A DNA stretch of 64,000 nucleotides from Bacteroides pyogenes DSM 20611 = JCM 6294 (GCF_000428105.1 NZ_KE386623.1:72670-136669), one strand, 5' to 3'. Positions 28,845 through 37,843 are shown, numbered from the stretch's first letter. The notes: generated by a model not told the origin, from the letters alone. Translations and numbers: made by a program.

Positions 28845-29144
28845 ATGGTAAAACACATTGTATTATTTAAATTGAAAGACGAAGTCTCGACTGATAGAAA
28901 AATAGAAGTAATGAATAGTTTTAAGAAAGCTATCGAAGCGCTTCCGGCAAAGATTTCAGTCATTCGGAAAATAGAAGTGGGACTGAATATAAATCCGGGA
29001 GAGAGCTGGAATATAGCTCTTTATAGTGAGTTTGATACGTTGGAAGATGTGAAGTTTTATGCCGGTCATCCCGATCACTTGGCGGCAGGAAAGATTTTGG
29101 CCGAGACGAAGGAAAGCCGATCGTGTGTGGATTATGAAGTATAA
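28845..29144 (+). CDS. Dabb-family (stress-responsive A/B barrel) protein
   Basis: A 99-residue cytoplasmic protein beginning VKHIVLFKLKDEV and containing HPDHLAAGKILAE, both typical of the dimeric alpha+beta barrel (Dabb) domain. It has the family's usual single-domain length. The family includes stress-induced plant proteins and a polyketide cyclase; the bacterial members are mostly uncharacterised, so I assign no reaction. It is 18 bp upstream of dsbD on the same strand and probably co-transcribed. Confidence 0.88.
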   Translation: MVKHIVLFKLKDEVSTDRKIEVMNSFKKAIEALPAKISVIRKIEVGLNINPGESWNIALYSEFDTLEDVKFYAGHPDHLAAGKILAETKESRSCVDYEV

Positions 29145-29162
29145 CCCTCTAAAATGATAAAA

Positions 29163-31190
29163 ATGAAAAAGCTTTTCTTGCTATTATTTTTCAGCATGGC
29201 TGCTTATGCATTGCAAGCTCAAATCAAAGAACCTGTAAAATTTAAAACGGAGTGGAAGAGTCTTTCCGACTCTGAAGCGGAAATAATATTCGCCGGTATT
29301 ATTGATAACGGTTGGCATGTATATTCAACGGAGCTGGGTGATGGTGGTCCAATCTCGGCAACGTTCAATATTGACAAGAAAGAAGGAGTCGAACCTGTCG
29401 GGAAATTAAGATTTGCGGGTAAAGAAATTGAAGCTTATGATAAGCTTTTCGAAATGAAGGTTCGCTATTTCGCAAATTCTGTGCAATTTATTCAGAAAGT
29501 AAAGCTGACCGGCGGTCCCTATTCGATAGAGGGATATTTGGAATATGGAGCATGTAATGATGAAAGTTGTCTTCCTCCCACACAAGTGTCGTTTAAATAT
29601 TCGGGGCAATCCAAATCTGCCCCTGCTTTGCCTGCGGCTCCGGTTGTAAAGGAAGAAAAAATAAAAAAAAACGAACCTGACTCAGCTGTAATTGCTACAA
29701 TTCCGTTTGCCACGGATTCCGCCTCTGCGGAAATGGGGGAGGCGGATTTTGCCACAGGCGATTTATGGAAACCCGTGATTACAGAATTGCAAGCTTTGGG
29801 AGAGGAGCAGGCAGGAGCAGATAAAACATGGCTTTATATCTTTATTGCGGGTTTCTTAGGCGGTTTGCTGGCATTGTTCACTCCCTGCGTGTGGCCTATC
29901 ATTCCGATGACGGTCAGTTTTTTCTTAAAACGCAGCAAGGACAAGAAAAAAGGAATCAGAGACGCATGGACGTATGGGGCTTCCATTGTGGTTATTTATG
30001 TGACTTTAGGGGTTGCCATTACGCTTATTTTCGGTCCCAGCGCATTGAATGCGTTATCTACAAATGCTATTTTCAATATATTCTTTTTCTTGATGCTGGT
30101 GGTTTTTGCCGCTTCTTTTTTCGGTGCGTTCGAGATAACACTGCCTTCGAAATGGAGTAATGCGGTGGATAGTAAAGCCGAGTCGACTACCGGGCTATTG
30201 AGTATTTTCTTGATGGCATTTACTTTGGCATTGGTTTCTTTCTCTTGCACGGGCCCCATCATCGGTTTGCTGTTGGTGCAAGTGTCCACTATGGGCAGTG
30301 TGATAGCTCCTACCATTGGAATGTTGGGTTTTGCCATTGCATTGGCTTTACCTTTTACATTGTTCGCTTTGTTTCCCACATGGTTGAAATCCATGCCGAA
30401 ATCGGGCGGGTGGATGAATGTGATCAAAGTCACGCTTGGATTCTTGGAGCTGGCTTTTGCCTTGAAGTTCTTGTCTGTTGCCGATTTGGCCTACGGCTGG
30501 AGAATTCTTGACCGGGAAACTTTTTTGGCGTTGTGGATTGTGATTTTTGCTTTGCTTGGTTTTTATTTGTTGGGAAAAATCAAATTTCCGCATGATGACG
30601 ATGAATACAAAGTGGGGGTTACACGCTTTTTCATGGCTCTTATATCGTTGGCTTTTGCGGTATATATGGTTCCGGGATTATGGGGCGCGCCTTTGAAAGC
30701 AGTGAGCGCTTTCGCTCCGCCGATGAACACGCAAGATTTTAATCTTTATAAGAATGAGGTGCACGCCAAGTTTGACGATTATGACCTTGGGATGGAATAT
30801 GCCCGTCGCAATGGTAAGCCTGTGATGCTCGACTTTACGGGATATGGTTGTGTGAACTGTCGTAAAATGGAGGCTGCCGTTTGGACCGATACGAAGGTGA
30901 GCGACTTGATGAATAATGATTATGTGCTCATTACGCTATACGTAGACAATAAAGATCCGTTGCCCGAACACATAAAGGTTTCGGAGAATGGAAAAGAACG
31001 TACTTTGCGTACTGTAGGAGACAAATGGAGTTATTTACAGCGTGTAAAGTTCGGCGCTAACGCCCAACCTTTCTATGTGTTGATCGATAATCAGGGAATG
31101 CCGCTGAATAAGTCTTATGCTTATGATGAAGATGTAGATAAATACGTTCAGTTCTTGCAAACAGGTCTGGATAATTATCGAAAGAAATAA
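29163..31190 (+). CDS. dsbD: Thiol:disulfide interchange protein DsbD
   Basis: A 675-residue inner-membrane reductant conduit. After the signal peptide comes a periplasmic DsbD-alpha domain with the cysteine pair of GACNDESCLPP. A transmembrane core follows (about 220-480) with the paired cysteines of FTPCVWPIIP and SFSCTGPIIG. The C-terminal thioredoxin-like domain has Cys563-Val-Asn-Cys566. It passes electrons from cytoplasmic thioredoxin to periplasmic proteins. I chose the ATG at 29163 (MKKLFLL) over 29154 because it starts the signal peptide directly. A strong terminator follows at 31215. Confidence 0.94.
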   Translation: MKKLFLLLFFSMAAYALQAQIKEPVKFKTEWKSLSDSEAEIIFAGIIDNGWHVYSTELGDGGPISATFNIDKKEGVEPVGKLRFAGKEIEAYDKLFEMKVRYFANSVQFIQKVKLTGGPYSIEGYLEYGACNDESCLPPTQVSFKYSGQSKSAPALPAAPVVKEEKIKKNEPDSAVIATIPFATDSASAEMGEADFATGDLWKPVITELQALGEEQAGADKTWLYIFIAGFLGGLLALFTPCVWPIIPMTVSFFLKRSKDKKKGIRDAWTYGASIVVIYVTLGVAITLIFGPSALNALSTNAIFNIFFFLMLVVFAASFFGAFEITLPSKWSNAVDSKAESTTGLLSIFLMAFTLALVSFSCTGPIIGLLLVQVSTMGSVIAPTIGMLGFAIALALPFTLFALFPTWLKSMPKSGGWMNVIKVTLGFLELAFALKFLSVADLAYGWRILDRETFLALWIVIFALLGFYLLGKIKFPHDDDEYKVGVTRFFMALISLAFAVYMVPGLWGAPLKAVSAFAPPMNTQDFNLYKNEVHAKFDDYDLGMEYARRNGKPVMLDFTGYGCVNCRKMEAAVWTDTKVSDLMNNDYVLITLYVDNKDPLPEHIKVSENGKERTLRTVGDKWSYLQRVKFGANAQPFYVLIDNQGMPLNKSYAYDEDVDKYVQFLQTGLDNYRKK

Positions 31191-31214
31191 CCGATATTGT
31201 TTTTTGCATAAGGG

Positions 31215-31250
31215 GTGTCCGAAAAGTTTGTATTTTCGGACACTTTTTTT
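31215..31250 (+). terminator. Intrinsic terminator after dsbD
   Basis: A perfect 11-bp stem GTGTCCGAAAA/TTTTCGGACAC with a 7-base loop, followed by at least seven T. Confidence 0.92.
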
Positions 31251-31473
31251 GTTATGTACATCGCCTAACATTATGGATATCTTCGAAACAAAGATGAGGC
31301 ATGATACATCCGCCCTTGCCGGTTCTTGCAAAATCAACTCCTTGATGTAAATGGAAAAACGAGCGTCAACTTGTAATAAAAATAAGTATTAACTGAGTCA
31401 ACCGACTTTGAAAATAAGTCGTAAAGTGGTCAACTAAAAACATTAAACCACACAATCTTCAATATAAACCACA
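31251..31473. other. Intergenic spacer without recognisable gene
   Basis: About 220 bp between the dsbD terminator and the repeat array. Only very short open frames (for example about 25 codons from 31272) with no homology I recognise. It could be a decayed gene end; I cannot support more. Confidence 0.4.
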
Positions 31474-31687
31474 GTGAAGCAAAAGTTTCCCACTTGTGAA
31501 GCAAAAGTTTCCCACTTGTGAAACAAAAGTTTCCCACTTGTGAAGCAAAAGTTTCCCACTTGTGAAACAAAAGTTTCCCACTTGTGAAACAAAAGTTTCC
31601 CCGTGGGGAAACAAAAGTTTCATCGGTGGGAAACAAAAGTTTCCCCAGTGGGAAACTAAAGTGTCAATAGCATGAAACAAACCGAAT
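31474..31687. repeat. 22-bp tandem repeat array, nine exact-period copies plus a partial tenth
   Basis: Units begin at 31474, 31496, 31518, 31540, 31562, 31584, 31606, 31628 and 31650, each exactly 22 bp, with a partial unit from 31672. Every unit carries GAA(A/G)CAAAAGTTTC or a close variant. The junctions between units also form palindromes, for example GTTTCCCCGTGGGGAAAC around 31595-31612, so each GTTTC can pair with the GAAAC on either side. The last three units vary most. It lies between the dsbD terminator and the promoter of the fimbrillin-like gene. Confidence 0.95.
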
Positions 31688-31768
31688 GCTTATTCGTCGG
31701 TTCCGAATTTCCTGATTCCTTCTTAACTTGAATCTATGTAATGCCTGTAAAAAAGAAGAGAATGATTC

Positions 31769-31798
31769 TTTGAAATTTAAATGTAATGCCTATTTTTG
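31769..31798 (+). promoter_or_regulatory. Candidate promoter of the fimbrillin-like gene
   Basis: TTTG (31769-31772), 18 bases, TATTTTTG (31791-31798); transcription would begin about 110 bases before the start codon at 31916. Confidence 0.65.
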
Positions 31799-31915
31799 TT
31801 GCTCTTTTATGTAAAATATGAAAAATGTTGATTAAAACAGAAAGGTCGAAATGTGTTGTATGCCTTTTTATCGGTCTGTTTTGTCAGAGTTTTATCAACC
31901 TTATATTAATACAAA

Positions 31916-33799
31916 ATGAAATACCAGCTTAATTTGAAGAGGAGAATCTTTCTTCCTGTTATTCTTTTGCTTGCTTCGGCTTGCGTAAACCACATTTCCG
32001 AAGAAAATGAAATTACAGACAATGCCCATATTCCTTTAAGAATTTCCGGAGGCATAAAAACAAGAGTTGCCGATAATAAATTTCAGGAGGGCGATGAGGT
32101 CGGCCTGTTTGCCCTCATAGAGTCTACCACGCTAAAAGAAGAACGCTATGTAGATAATATGAGATTCGTATATTCTTCTGATGGAGAGCTTGTCTCGGAC
32201 GAAATAGTCTATTATCCGGACGAGAATGTGAAACTGAATCTGATTAGTTATTATCCTTATCGGGCAGAAGGGGTGAAGATAGGCGAAAGTACCATGCAAG
32301 TAGAAACAGAAGCGGATCAGTCTGTTCCGGCCAATCTTTCCCAATCCGATTTCCTTCTTGCCGTCCATAAAGCTGTCGAACCCGCCGAAGCTCCGGTTCC
32401 TTTAATTTATGATCACAAATTCTTTCGTTTAAGAGTCTCCATAAAGCCCGAAGAAGGCGAGGATATAGGCGTTTTGTTACAGAGCGACCCTAAGTTGTCC
32501 GTTTCAGGCTTCTACAGAAAAGCCGTATATGATCTTCAGAAAGATTGTTATTCTTCTTATTCGGCTGAACAAGAGATGACTGCCGCCGGAAAATGGGAAA
32601 TAAAAGACGGATGTTTGGTTGGGAAAGAATTTATCCTTATCCCGCAGAAAACGCAGGAAGATCATCAATACCTGACCTTGAATGTCGATGGAAAAGATTA
32701 TATCAGCCGGCTAAGCTCCTTATTGGATATAAAAAGCGGGAAACAGCGGGAAGTGCAAATTTCTTTTGCAAGTGCCGAAGATGTATTGCTCAATCATCTG
32801 AATGGAGAGATTCGCGATTGGGAAGATGGGGGAAAAGAAGATATTGCATCGGACTTGATGCATAATTATATAGATATTTCTGAATTATCGTTTGAAGAGT
32901 CTGATGTATATAAAGTGTTGAGCCGGGGAAAACAAGTGGCGGAGATATGTAAAGAGTATCTCGTTGCTCGCGATGAATTTGCTTCACAAGCCATTGTTGC
33001 TTATCCGGTGAAGGAAGGAAGAACTGATTTATCCGGAGGAAAAGTCTTGAGATGTTTGGGAAATAAAGAAAATATCCACGGCGGCTCGGTTTCATGGGAT
33101 ATAGATAACAATTCATTGACGTACTTTCCCGGTAAGTTTGCCGAGCGGAATTATCTGTTCGTTTTGGCCGACGGCACAATCGCCTTGTCTTTATCTAAAT
33201 CCGACAAGCCTTTGCCTGTAATAGCGGTGAGCGATGTGATACGGGATGTGCGCGGCAGTGTGATTCACAGTTACCCCATAGTGAAAATAGGCACGCAATA
33301 TTGGATGAGAAATAATCTGGAGGCGTCATTATACAGCGACGGGACGGAAATAAATGAGTTGGATACCATTGCCGAGGGAAATGCAGGTTGCTTATTATCT
33401 TCCGAAAAAACTTATTTTTATACCATGGGAGCGGTAAATTCTCATAAACTGTTGCCATCCGGCTGGCAGATTCCGGGTTGGAAAGATTGGGAGTTATTAA
33501 AAACGTACTTGAAGAACGATGCCTCTGTTTTAAAATCGGGAAACTGGTTGCCTATAAAAGAAGGTGAAACAGTGTTTCAGCCGAATAATCTATCTGGGTT
33601 TAACGCTTCTCCGTCAGGGATGGCTTGGCGTAAAATTCAGAAGGAATATGATGGGAAATACGCTGCATATTGGACAATGGATGAAAAAGGCACAGCCGTA
33701 GATGCCCAAATCCTTTTGCTGCGAACTGATAAAAATGAAATGGACAGGGGAAAAGCGGCGGCGGATAAAGCTTGCTCTGTTCGTTGCATTCGCAAGTAA
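31916..33799 (+). CDS. Fimbrillin-family lipoprotein with C-terminal FISUMP domain
   Basis: A 627-residue lipoprotein: the signal peptide ends in the lipobox LLASAC. The first part (about 30-310) is fimbrillin-like, with the IPLRISGGIKTRVADNKF opening and EGDEVGLFAL, as in the Bacteroides FimA/Mfa-type adhesin proteins. The C-terminal part (about 450-627) resembles the Fibrobacter succinogenes major-domain (FISUMP): VKIGTQYWMRNNLEAS, then GWQIPGWKDWELL. A tip or surface-adhesin role is likely but inferred. It is monocistronic, with no usher or other fimbrial genes around it. Confidence 0.78.
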   Translation: MKYQLNLKRRIFLPVILLLASACVNHISEENEITDNAHIPLRISGGIKTRVADNKFQEGDEVGLFALIESTTLKEERYVDNMRFVYSSDGELVSDEIVYYPDENVKLNLISYYPYRAEGVKIGESTMQVETEADQSVPANLSQSDFLLAVHKAVEPAEAPVPLIYDHKFFRLRVSIKPEEGEDIGVLLQSDPKLSVSGFYRKAVYDLQKDCYSSYSAEQEMTAAGKWEIKDGCLVGKEFILIPQKTQEDHQYLTLNVDGKDYISRLSSLLDIKSGKQREVQISFASAEDVLLNHLNGEIRDWEDGGKEDIASDLMHNYIDISELSFEESDVYKVLSRGKQVAEICKEYLVARDEFASQAIVAYPVKEGRTDLSGGKVLRCLGNKENIHGGSVSWDIDNNSLTYFPGKFAERNYLFVLADGTIALSLSKSDKPLPVIAVSDVIRDVRGSVIHSYPIVKIGTQYWMRNNLEASLYSDGTEINELDTIAEGNAGCLLSSEKTYFYTMGAVNSHKLLPSGWQIPGWKDWELLKTYLKNDASVLKSGNWLPIKEGETVFQPNNLSGFNASPSGMAWRKIQKEYDGKYAAYWTMDEKGTAVDAQILLLRTDKNEMDRGKAAADKACSVRCIRK

Positions 33800-33835
33800 T
33801 CTGATGATGTTCACTCATTGTTTCCCTATTTTGTT

Positions 33836-33843
33836 TATCTTTG
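33836..33843 (+). promoter_or_regulatory. Candidate promoter -7 element of the thioesterase gene
   Basis: TATCTTTG fits TAnnTTTG, 28 bases before the start codon at 33872. A TTG at 33818-33820 is 15 bases upstream. Confidence 0.4.
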
Positions 33844-33871
33844 AAGTAATAATTGGATAACAGGCTGTATT

Positions 33872-34363
33872 ATGAAGAAAATAATTAATCCCTGGAAAGG
33901 ATTGCCCGAGTATAAATGTTTCGGGTGTGCTCCGGATAATGAGTCGGGAGTGAAAATGGAATTTTTCGAAGATGGCGATGAAATTGTTAGTATCTGGAAG
34001 CCCCGTCCCGAGTTTCAAGGTTGGATCGATACTTTGCACGGAGGAATTCAGGCTGTATTGTTGGATGAAATATGTGCGTGGGTTGTACTGCGTAAATTAC
34101 AAACTACGGGGGTGACTTCGAAGATGGAGACCCGTTATCGGAAAGCGATTAATACAAACGATTCGCATGTCGTGTTGCGTGCTTCCATAAAAGAAGTAAA
34201 AAGGAATATCGTTTTCATAGAAGCGCGACTATACAATAAAGAAGGCGATTTGTGTACAGAAGCTCTTTGCACTTATTTTGTTTTTCCTCAAGAGAAAGCG
34301 AAGCAAGAAATGGGATTCTTGGAATGTAATGTGGAGCCGGAAGAGATTCTTCCTTTAATATGA
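33872..34363 (+). CDS. PaaI-type hotdog-fold thioesterase
   Basis: A 163-residue single-domain protein of the 4HBT/PaaI hotdog family. The signature IDTLHGGIQAVLLDE (about 50-64) contains the HGG turn and the acidic residue usually found at the active site on the central helix. The N-terminal CFGCAPDN is a common feature of this subgroup. It probably hydrolyses an acyl-CoA thioester; the substrate cannot be told. It is transcribed toward the his operon, but that operon has its own promoter and attenuator. Confidence 0.82.
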   Translation: MKKIINPWKGLPEYKCFGCAPDNESGVKMEFFEDGDEIVSIWKPRPEFQGWIDTLHGGIQAVLLDEICAWVVLRKLQTTGVTSKMETRYRKAINTNDSHVVLRASIKEVKRNIVFIEARLYNKEGDLCTEALCTYFVFPQEKAKQEMGFLECNVEPEEILPLI

Positions 34364-34392
34364 AATAAAAAATAGTTTTTTTGTGATAAAAG

Positions 34393-34424
34393 TTTGTTTA
34401 TATAGAAGTAATACTTTATTTTTG
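34393..34424 (+). promoter_or_regulatory. Promoter of the his operon
   Basis: TTTG (34393-34396), 20 bases, TATTTTTG (34417-34424): a full consensus match. Transcription from about 34431 would give a leader of roughly 190 bases before hisG, carrying the attenuator. Confidence 0.82.
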
Positions 34425-34450
34425 TCGCCATAAGAATTCAAAAAGCATAT

Positions 34451-34516
34451 ATGAAGTATATCTTATCACATCATCACCATCTTTTTCCTGACGAACAGCT
34501 CGGTGGGCGTGGGTGA
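34451..34516 (+). CDS. Histidine operon leader peptide
   Basis: A 21-codon open frame, MKYILSHHHHLFPDEQLGGRG, ending in TGA. It starts 20 bases after the predicted transcription start and has four consecutive histidine codons (CAT CAT CAC CAT) at positions 7-10. The peptide is too short to be functional in itself; its translation should report the charging of tRNA-His. The His codons can pair with the GGTGAT at 34512-34517 (region 1:2). Stalling at them would free 34501-34508 to form the antiterminator. The logic is that of the enterobacterial his leader; the sequence is unrelated as far as I can see. Confidence 0.88.
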   Translation: MKYILSHHHHLFPDEQLGGRG

Positions 34517-34573
34517 TATATGTATTACTCCTAAAGATAAATGAAGGCTTACCGGACGGTAAGCCTTTTTTCG
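34501..34573 (+). promoter_or_regulatory. his attenuator: antiterminator and terminator
   Basis: The terminator is a perfect 10-bp stem AAGGCTTACC/GGTAAGCCTT (34544-34553 with 34558-34567), loop GGAC, followed by a T-run. A competing antiterminator can form between CGGTGGGC (34501-34508, overlapping the end of the leader peptide frame) and GCTTACCG (34547-34554): 8 pairs, two of them G-U. The two structures are mutually exclusive because 34547-34553 belongs to both. This completes a translation-coupled attenuator for hisGDCB. Confidence 0.87.
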
Positions 34574-34623
34574 TTTGTTTGAGCAGAAATAATAAAATAT
34601 AAATTCTTAATTTTGATTGGGTT

Positions 34624-35475
34624 ATGTTGAGAATCGCTATTCAGGCCAAAGGAAGGCTTTTCGAAGAAACAATGGAACTTTTTGAAGAGTCGGATATAAA
34701 AATCAGTATGACGAAACGTACGCTGTTGGTACAGTCTTCAAATTTTCCTATCGAGGTGTTGTTTCTTCGCGATGATGATATTCCTCAAACGGTAGCGACC
34801 GGTGTTGCCGATTTGGGCATTGTCGGCGAGAACGAGCTTCTGGAGAAAGAAGGAGATGCCGAAATAATCAGAAGGTTGGGGTTCAGTAAATGCCGTTTGT
34901 CGCTGGCCATACCGAAAGATGTTGAATATGGGGGAGTTTCGTGGTTCGAAGGCAAGAAGATAGCCACATCTTATCCCGTTATTCTTCGCCGTTTTCTCGA
35001 GCAAAAAGGTGTGGATGCCGATATTCATATAATTACGGGTTCGGTGGAAGTGTCTCCCGGCATCGGTTTGTCCGATGCGATTTTCGACATAGTAAGCTCC
35101 GGATCCACATTGGCGAGCAACCGTCTGAAAGAAGTTGAGGTCGTGATGCGTTCAGAGGCTTTGTTGATAGGAAATAAGAAGATGGATGATGAGAAAAGAA
35201 CGATTTTAAATGATTTCTTATTCAGGTTAAATGCGGTAAAAACGGCGGAAGATAAGAAGTATGTTTTGATGAATGCCCCTCAAAAGAATCTGAATGAAAT
35301 TCTTGATGTGTTGCCGGGAATGAAAAGCCCTACTGTGATGCCGTTGGCACAAGAAGGATGGTGCTCGGTTCATACGGTGCTCGATGAAAAATGTTTCTGG
35401 GAAATTATCGGGAAGCTGAAAGGATTGGGCGCGGAAGGTATTTTGGTGTTGCCTATCGAGAAAATGATTATTTAG
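34624..35475 (+). CDS. hisG: ATP phosphoribosyltransferase, long form
   Basis: A 283-residue enzyme of the first step of histidine synthesis, joining ATP and PRPP. The bilobal periplasmic-binding-like catalytic part is recognised by MLRIAIQAKGRL, GVADLGIVGENEL and the PRPP loop region SGSTLASN. The C-terminal ACT-like domain (about 210-283), which binds histidine for feedback inhibition, is present, so this is the long hexameric form without HisZ. It is the first gene of the operon, 51 bp after the attenuator. Confidence 0.96.
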   Translation: MLRIAIQAKGRLFEETMELFEESDIKISMTKRTLLVQSSNFPIEVLFLRDDDIPQTVATGVADLGIVGENELLEKEGDAEIIRRLGFSKCRLSLAIPKDVEYGGVSWFEGKKIATSYPVILRRFLEQKGVDADIHIITGSVEVSPGIGLSDAIFDIVSSGSTLASNRLKEVEVVMRSEALLIGNKKMDDEKRTILNDFLFRLNAVKTAEDKKYVLMNAPQKNLNEILDVLPGMKSPTVMPLAQEGWCSVHTVLDEKCFWEIIGKLKGLGAEGILVLPIEKMII

Positions 35476-35488
35476 GAGGATTTGAAAA

Positions 35489-36772
35489 ATGAAATTGATT
35501 AAATATCCGCATAGGGAAACATGGAGCGAACTCTTACAGCGTCCGGTGATGAATACGGAATGTTTGTTTGATGCGGTACGAGATATTATAAATAAGGTAA
35601 GGAGAGAGGGAGATAAGGCGCTGCTGGAATTTGAAGCGATTTTCGACAACGTTTCGCTGCCTGATTTATCTGTTACGAAAGAAGAATTGGAGAATGCGGG
35701 GAATCTGGTTGGTGAAGAACTGAAAAATGCTATTCTACTGGCTAAAAAGAATATCGAAACTTTTCATTCTGCCCAACGTTTTTATGGGGAAAAGGTAGAG
35801 ACAATGCTGGGAGTTACTTGTTGGCAGAAAGCGGTAGCTATTGAGAAAGTGGGACTTTATGTACCGGGAGGGACGGCTCCTTTGTTCTCCACCGTATTGA
35901 TGCTGGCTGTTCCCGCCCGCATTGCGGGTTGTAAAGAAATTGTTCTTTGCACTCCGCCTGATGCAAGCGGGCAAATTCATCCGGCTATTCTTTACGCCGC
36001 CACTTTGTCGGGCATAAACCAAATATATAAAGTAGGAGGAGCGCAGGCAATTGCGGCGATGGCATACGGTACCGAAAGCATACCTAAGGTATATAAAATA
36101 TTTGGTCCCGGAAACCGGTATGTTACCGCTGCCAAACAATTGGTCGGCTTGCAGGATGTGGCTATCGATATGCCTGCCGGTCCTTCCGAAGTGCTGGTCT
36201 TGGCAGACCATTCGGCTAATCCTGTATTCGTAGCCGCCGATTTGCTTTCGCAAGCAGAGCACGGCAGCGACAGTCAGGTTATATTGGTCACTACTTCGGA
36301 AAGCTTGTTGGAAGAAGTGCATTTGGAGACTGAACGCCAACTTAGCCGTTTGCCTCGTCGCGATATTGCAAGGAAGGCGTTGGAAAACAGCAGGCTTATT
36401 CTTGTCAACGATATGGATGAGGCATTGGCCCTCACTAATGAGTACGCTCCGGAGCATTTGATTATAGAAACTGAGCGCTATATGGAAGTTGCCCGGCGGA
36501 TAACGAATGCCGGTTCCGTATTTCTGGGTTCTATGACTCCCGAAAGCGCGGGAGATTACGCTTCCGGTACTAATCATACTTTACCCACCAACGGGTATGC
36601 GAAAGCATATAGCGGAGTGAGCTTGGACAGCTTTATCCGTAAAATCACGTTTCAGGAGATTCTTCCCGAAGGAATGAAGGCTATCGGTCCTGCAATCGAA
36701 CGAATGGCTTGCGATGAAAAACTCGATGGACATAAAAATGCCGTCACTGTTCGCTTGCAGTCTTTGAAATAA
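35489..36772 (+). CDS. hisD: Histidinol dehydrogenase
   Basis: A 427-residue enzyme that oxidises histidinol to histidine in two NAD-dependent steps. Hallmarks are YVPGGTAPLFSTVLMLAVPA, the GPGNRYVTAAK motif, LSQAEHGSDSQV (zinc ligands Gln and His) and YAPEHLI (catalytic Glu-His). The start is preceded by TTAGGAGGATTTG, a strong Shine-Dalgarno sequence (AGGAGG) that is uncommon in this genus, and by a 13-bp gap from hisG. The length is normal. Confidence 0.97.
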   Translation: MKLIKYPHRETWSELLQRPVMNTECLFDAVRDIINKVRREGDKALLEFEAIFDNVSLPDLSVTKEELENAGNLVGEELKNAILLAKKNIETFHSAQRFYGEKVETMLGVTCWQKAVAIEKVGLYVPGGTAPLFSTVLMLAVPARIAGCKEIVLCTPPDASGQIHPAILYAATLSGINQIYKVGGAQAIAAMAYGTESIPKVYKIFGPGNRYVTAAKQLVGLQDVAIDMPAGPSEVLVLADHSANPVFVAADLLSQAEHGSDSQVILVTTSESLLEEVHLETERQLSRLPRRDIARKALENSRLILVNDMDEALALTNEYAPEHLIIETERYMEVARRITNAGSVFLGSMTPESAGDYASGTNHTLPTNGYAKAYSGVSLDSFIRKITFQEILPEGMKAIGPAIERMACDEKLDGHKNAVTVRLQSLK

Positions 36773-36799
36773 TATAACTTTGCAATAAACCTTTTTGAG

Positions 36800-37840
36800 A
36801 TGAAAACATTGGAAGAACTGACTCGTCCGAACATCCGGAAACTACAACCTTACTCTTCGGCTCGTGACGAATATAAAGGAACGCAGGCATCGGTTTTCCT
36901 GGATGCAAACGAGAATCCGTACAATCTGCCTTATAATCGCTATCCGGATCCCATGCAGCGGGAATTGAAGATGCTTTTGTCGGGTGTGAAGAAAGTTTCT
37001 CCCGGCCATATATTTCTGGGCAACGGCAGCGATGAAGCCATCGATTTGCTTTACCGTGCCTTTTGTGAGCCGCGGCAGGACAATGTCGTTGCCATTGAAC
37101 CGACTTACGGAATGTATCGGGTTTGCGCGGATATTAATGGAGTGGAATACCGGAAGGTTTTGTTGGACGAGCATTTTCAGCTTTCTGCTGAGAAGCTTTT
37201 GTCGGCAGTCGACGGGCATACCAAACTGGTTTTTCTATGTTCACCCAATAATCCTACGGGAAATCAGTTGCTTCGTTGCGAGATTGAAAAAGTATTGCAG
37301 CGGTTTGAAGGATTGCTTGTTTTAGATGAGGCCTATAATGACTTTTCCGAAGAATCTTCTTTCTTGTACGATTTGGATACTTTCCCGAATCTTGTTGTTT
37401 TGCAAACGTTTTCCAAAGCATGGGGCGGAGCGTCTGTACGGTTGGGAATGGCTTTTGCTTCGGAAGATGTTATCTCCGTTTTAAACAAAATCAAATATCC
37501 TTATAATGTAAATCAACTGACGCAACAGTATGCGTTGGATATGCTTCGTCATTATGACAAGATAGAGTTTTGGATAGAAACGTTGAAAGAAGAACGCAGC
37601 TATCTCGAACAGGAACTTGCGGGGATTCCTTGCGTAATCCGGATATATCCGTCGGATGCCAATTTCCTTTTAGTGAAAGTAACCGATGCCGCTGAAATTT
37701 ACGACTATTTGGCGGGCGAAGGAATTATTGTTCGCAATCGCGATTCTGTGCCGCTTTGTGGCAACTGCCTGCGTGTGACGGTGGGTACCCGGACGGAGAA
37801 TGATGCTTTGATTGCTGCACTTAAGAAATACGGAGAATAA
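36800..37840 (+). CDS. hisC: Histidinol-phosphate aminotransferase
   Basis: A 346-residue fold-type I PLP aminotransferase converting imidazole-acetol phosphate to histidinol phosphate. Lys206 in [14 protein letters not shown] is the PLP lysine; [23 protein letters not shown] and CSPNNPTGN are family motifs. It is 27 bp after hisD and 3 bp before hisB, within the operon. Confidence 0.96.
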   Translation: MKTLEELTRPNIRKLQPYSSARDEYKGTQASVFLDANENPYNLPYNRYPDPMQRELKMLLSGVKKVSPGHIFLGNGSDEAIDLLYRAFCEPRQDNVVAIEPTYGMYRVCADINGVEYRKVLLDEHFQLSAEKLLSAVDGHTKLVFLCSPNNPTGNQLLRCEIEKVLQRFEGLLVLDEAYNDFSEESSFLYDLDTFPNLVVLQTFSKAWGGASVRLGMAFASEDVISVLNKIKYPYNVNQLTQQYALDMLRHYDKIEFWIETLKEERSYLEQELAGIPCVIRIYPSDANFLLVKVTDAAEIYDYLAGEGIIVRNRDSVPLCGNCLRVTVGTRTENDALIAALKKYGE

Positions 37841-37843
37841 ATT

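Noticed and set aside
31430..31680. Small repetitive proteins read from the repeat array on the minus strand
   Set aside because: The open frames follow from the repeat lacking stop codons in some frames (three 22-bp units make 22 codons). No start signal or homology supports them.
31474..31687. CRISPR array
   Set aside because: The units are directly adjacent and as short as 22 bp with no unique spacers between them, and no cas genes are present.
34451..34516. Vector-derived His tag
   Set aside because: Four His codons sit in a natural leader with promoter, antiterminator and terminator before hisG; there is no cloning-vector sequence around.
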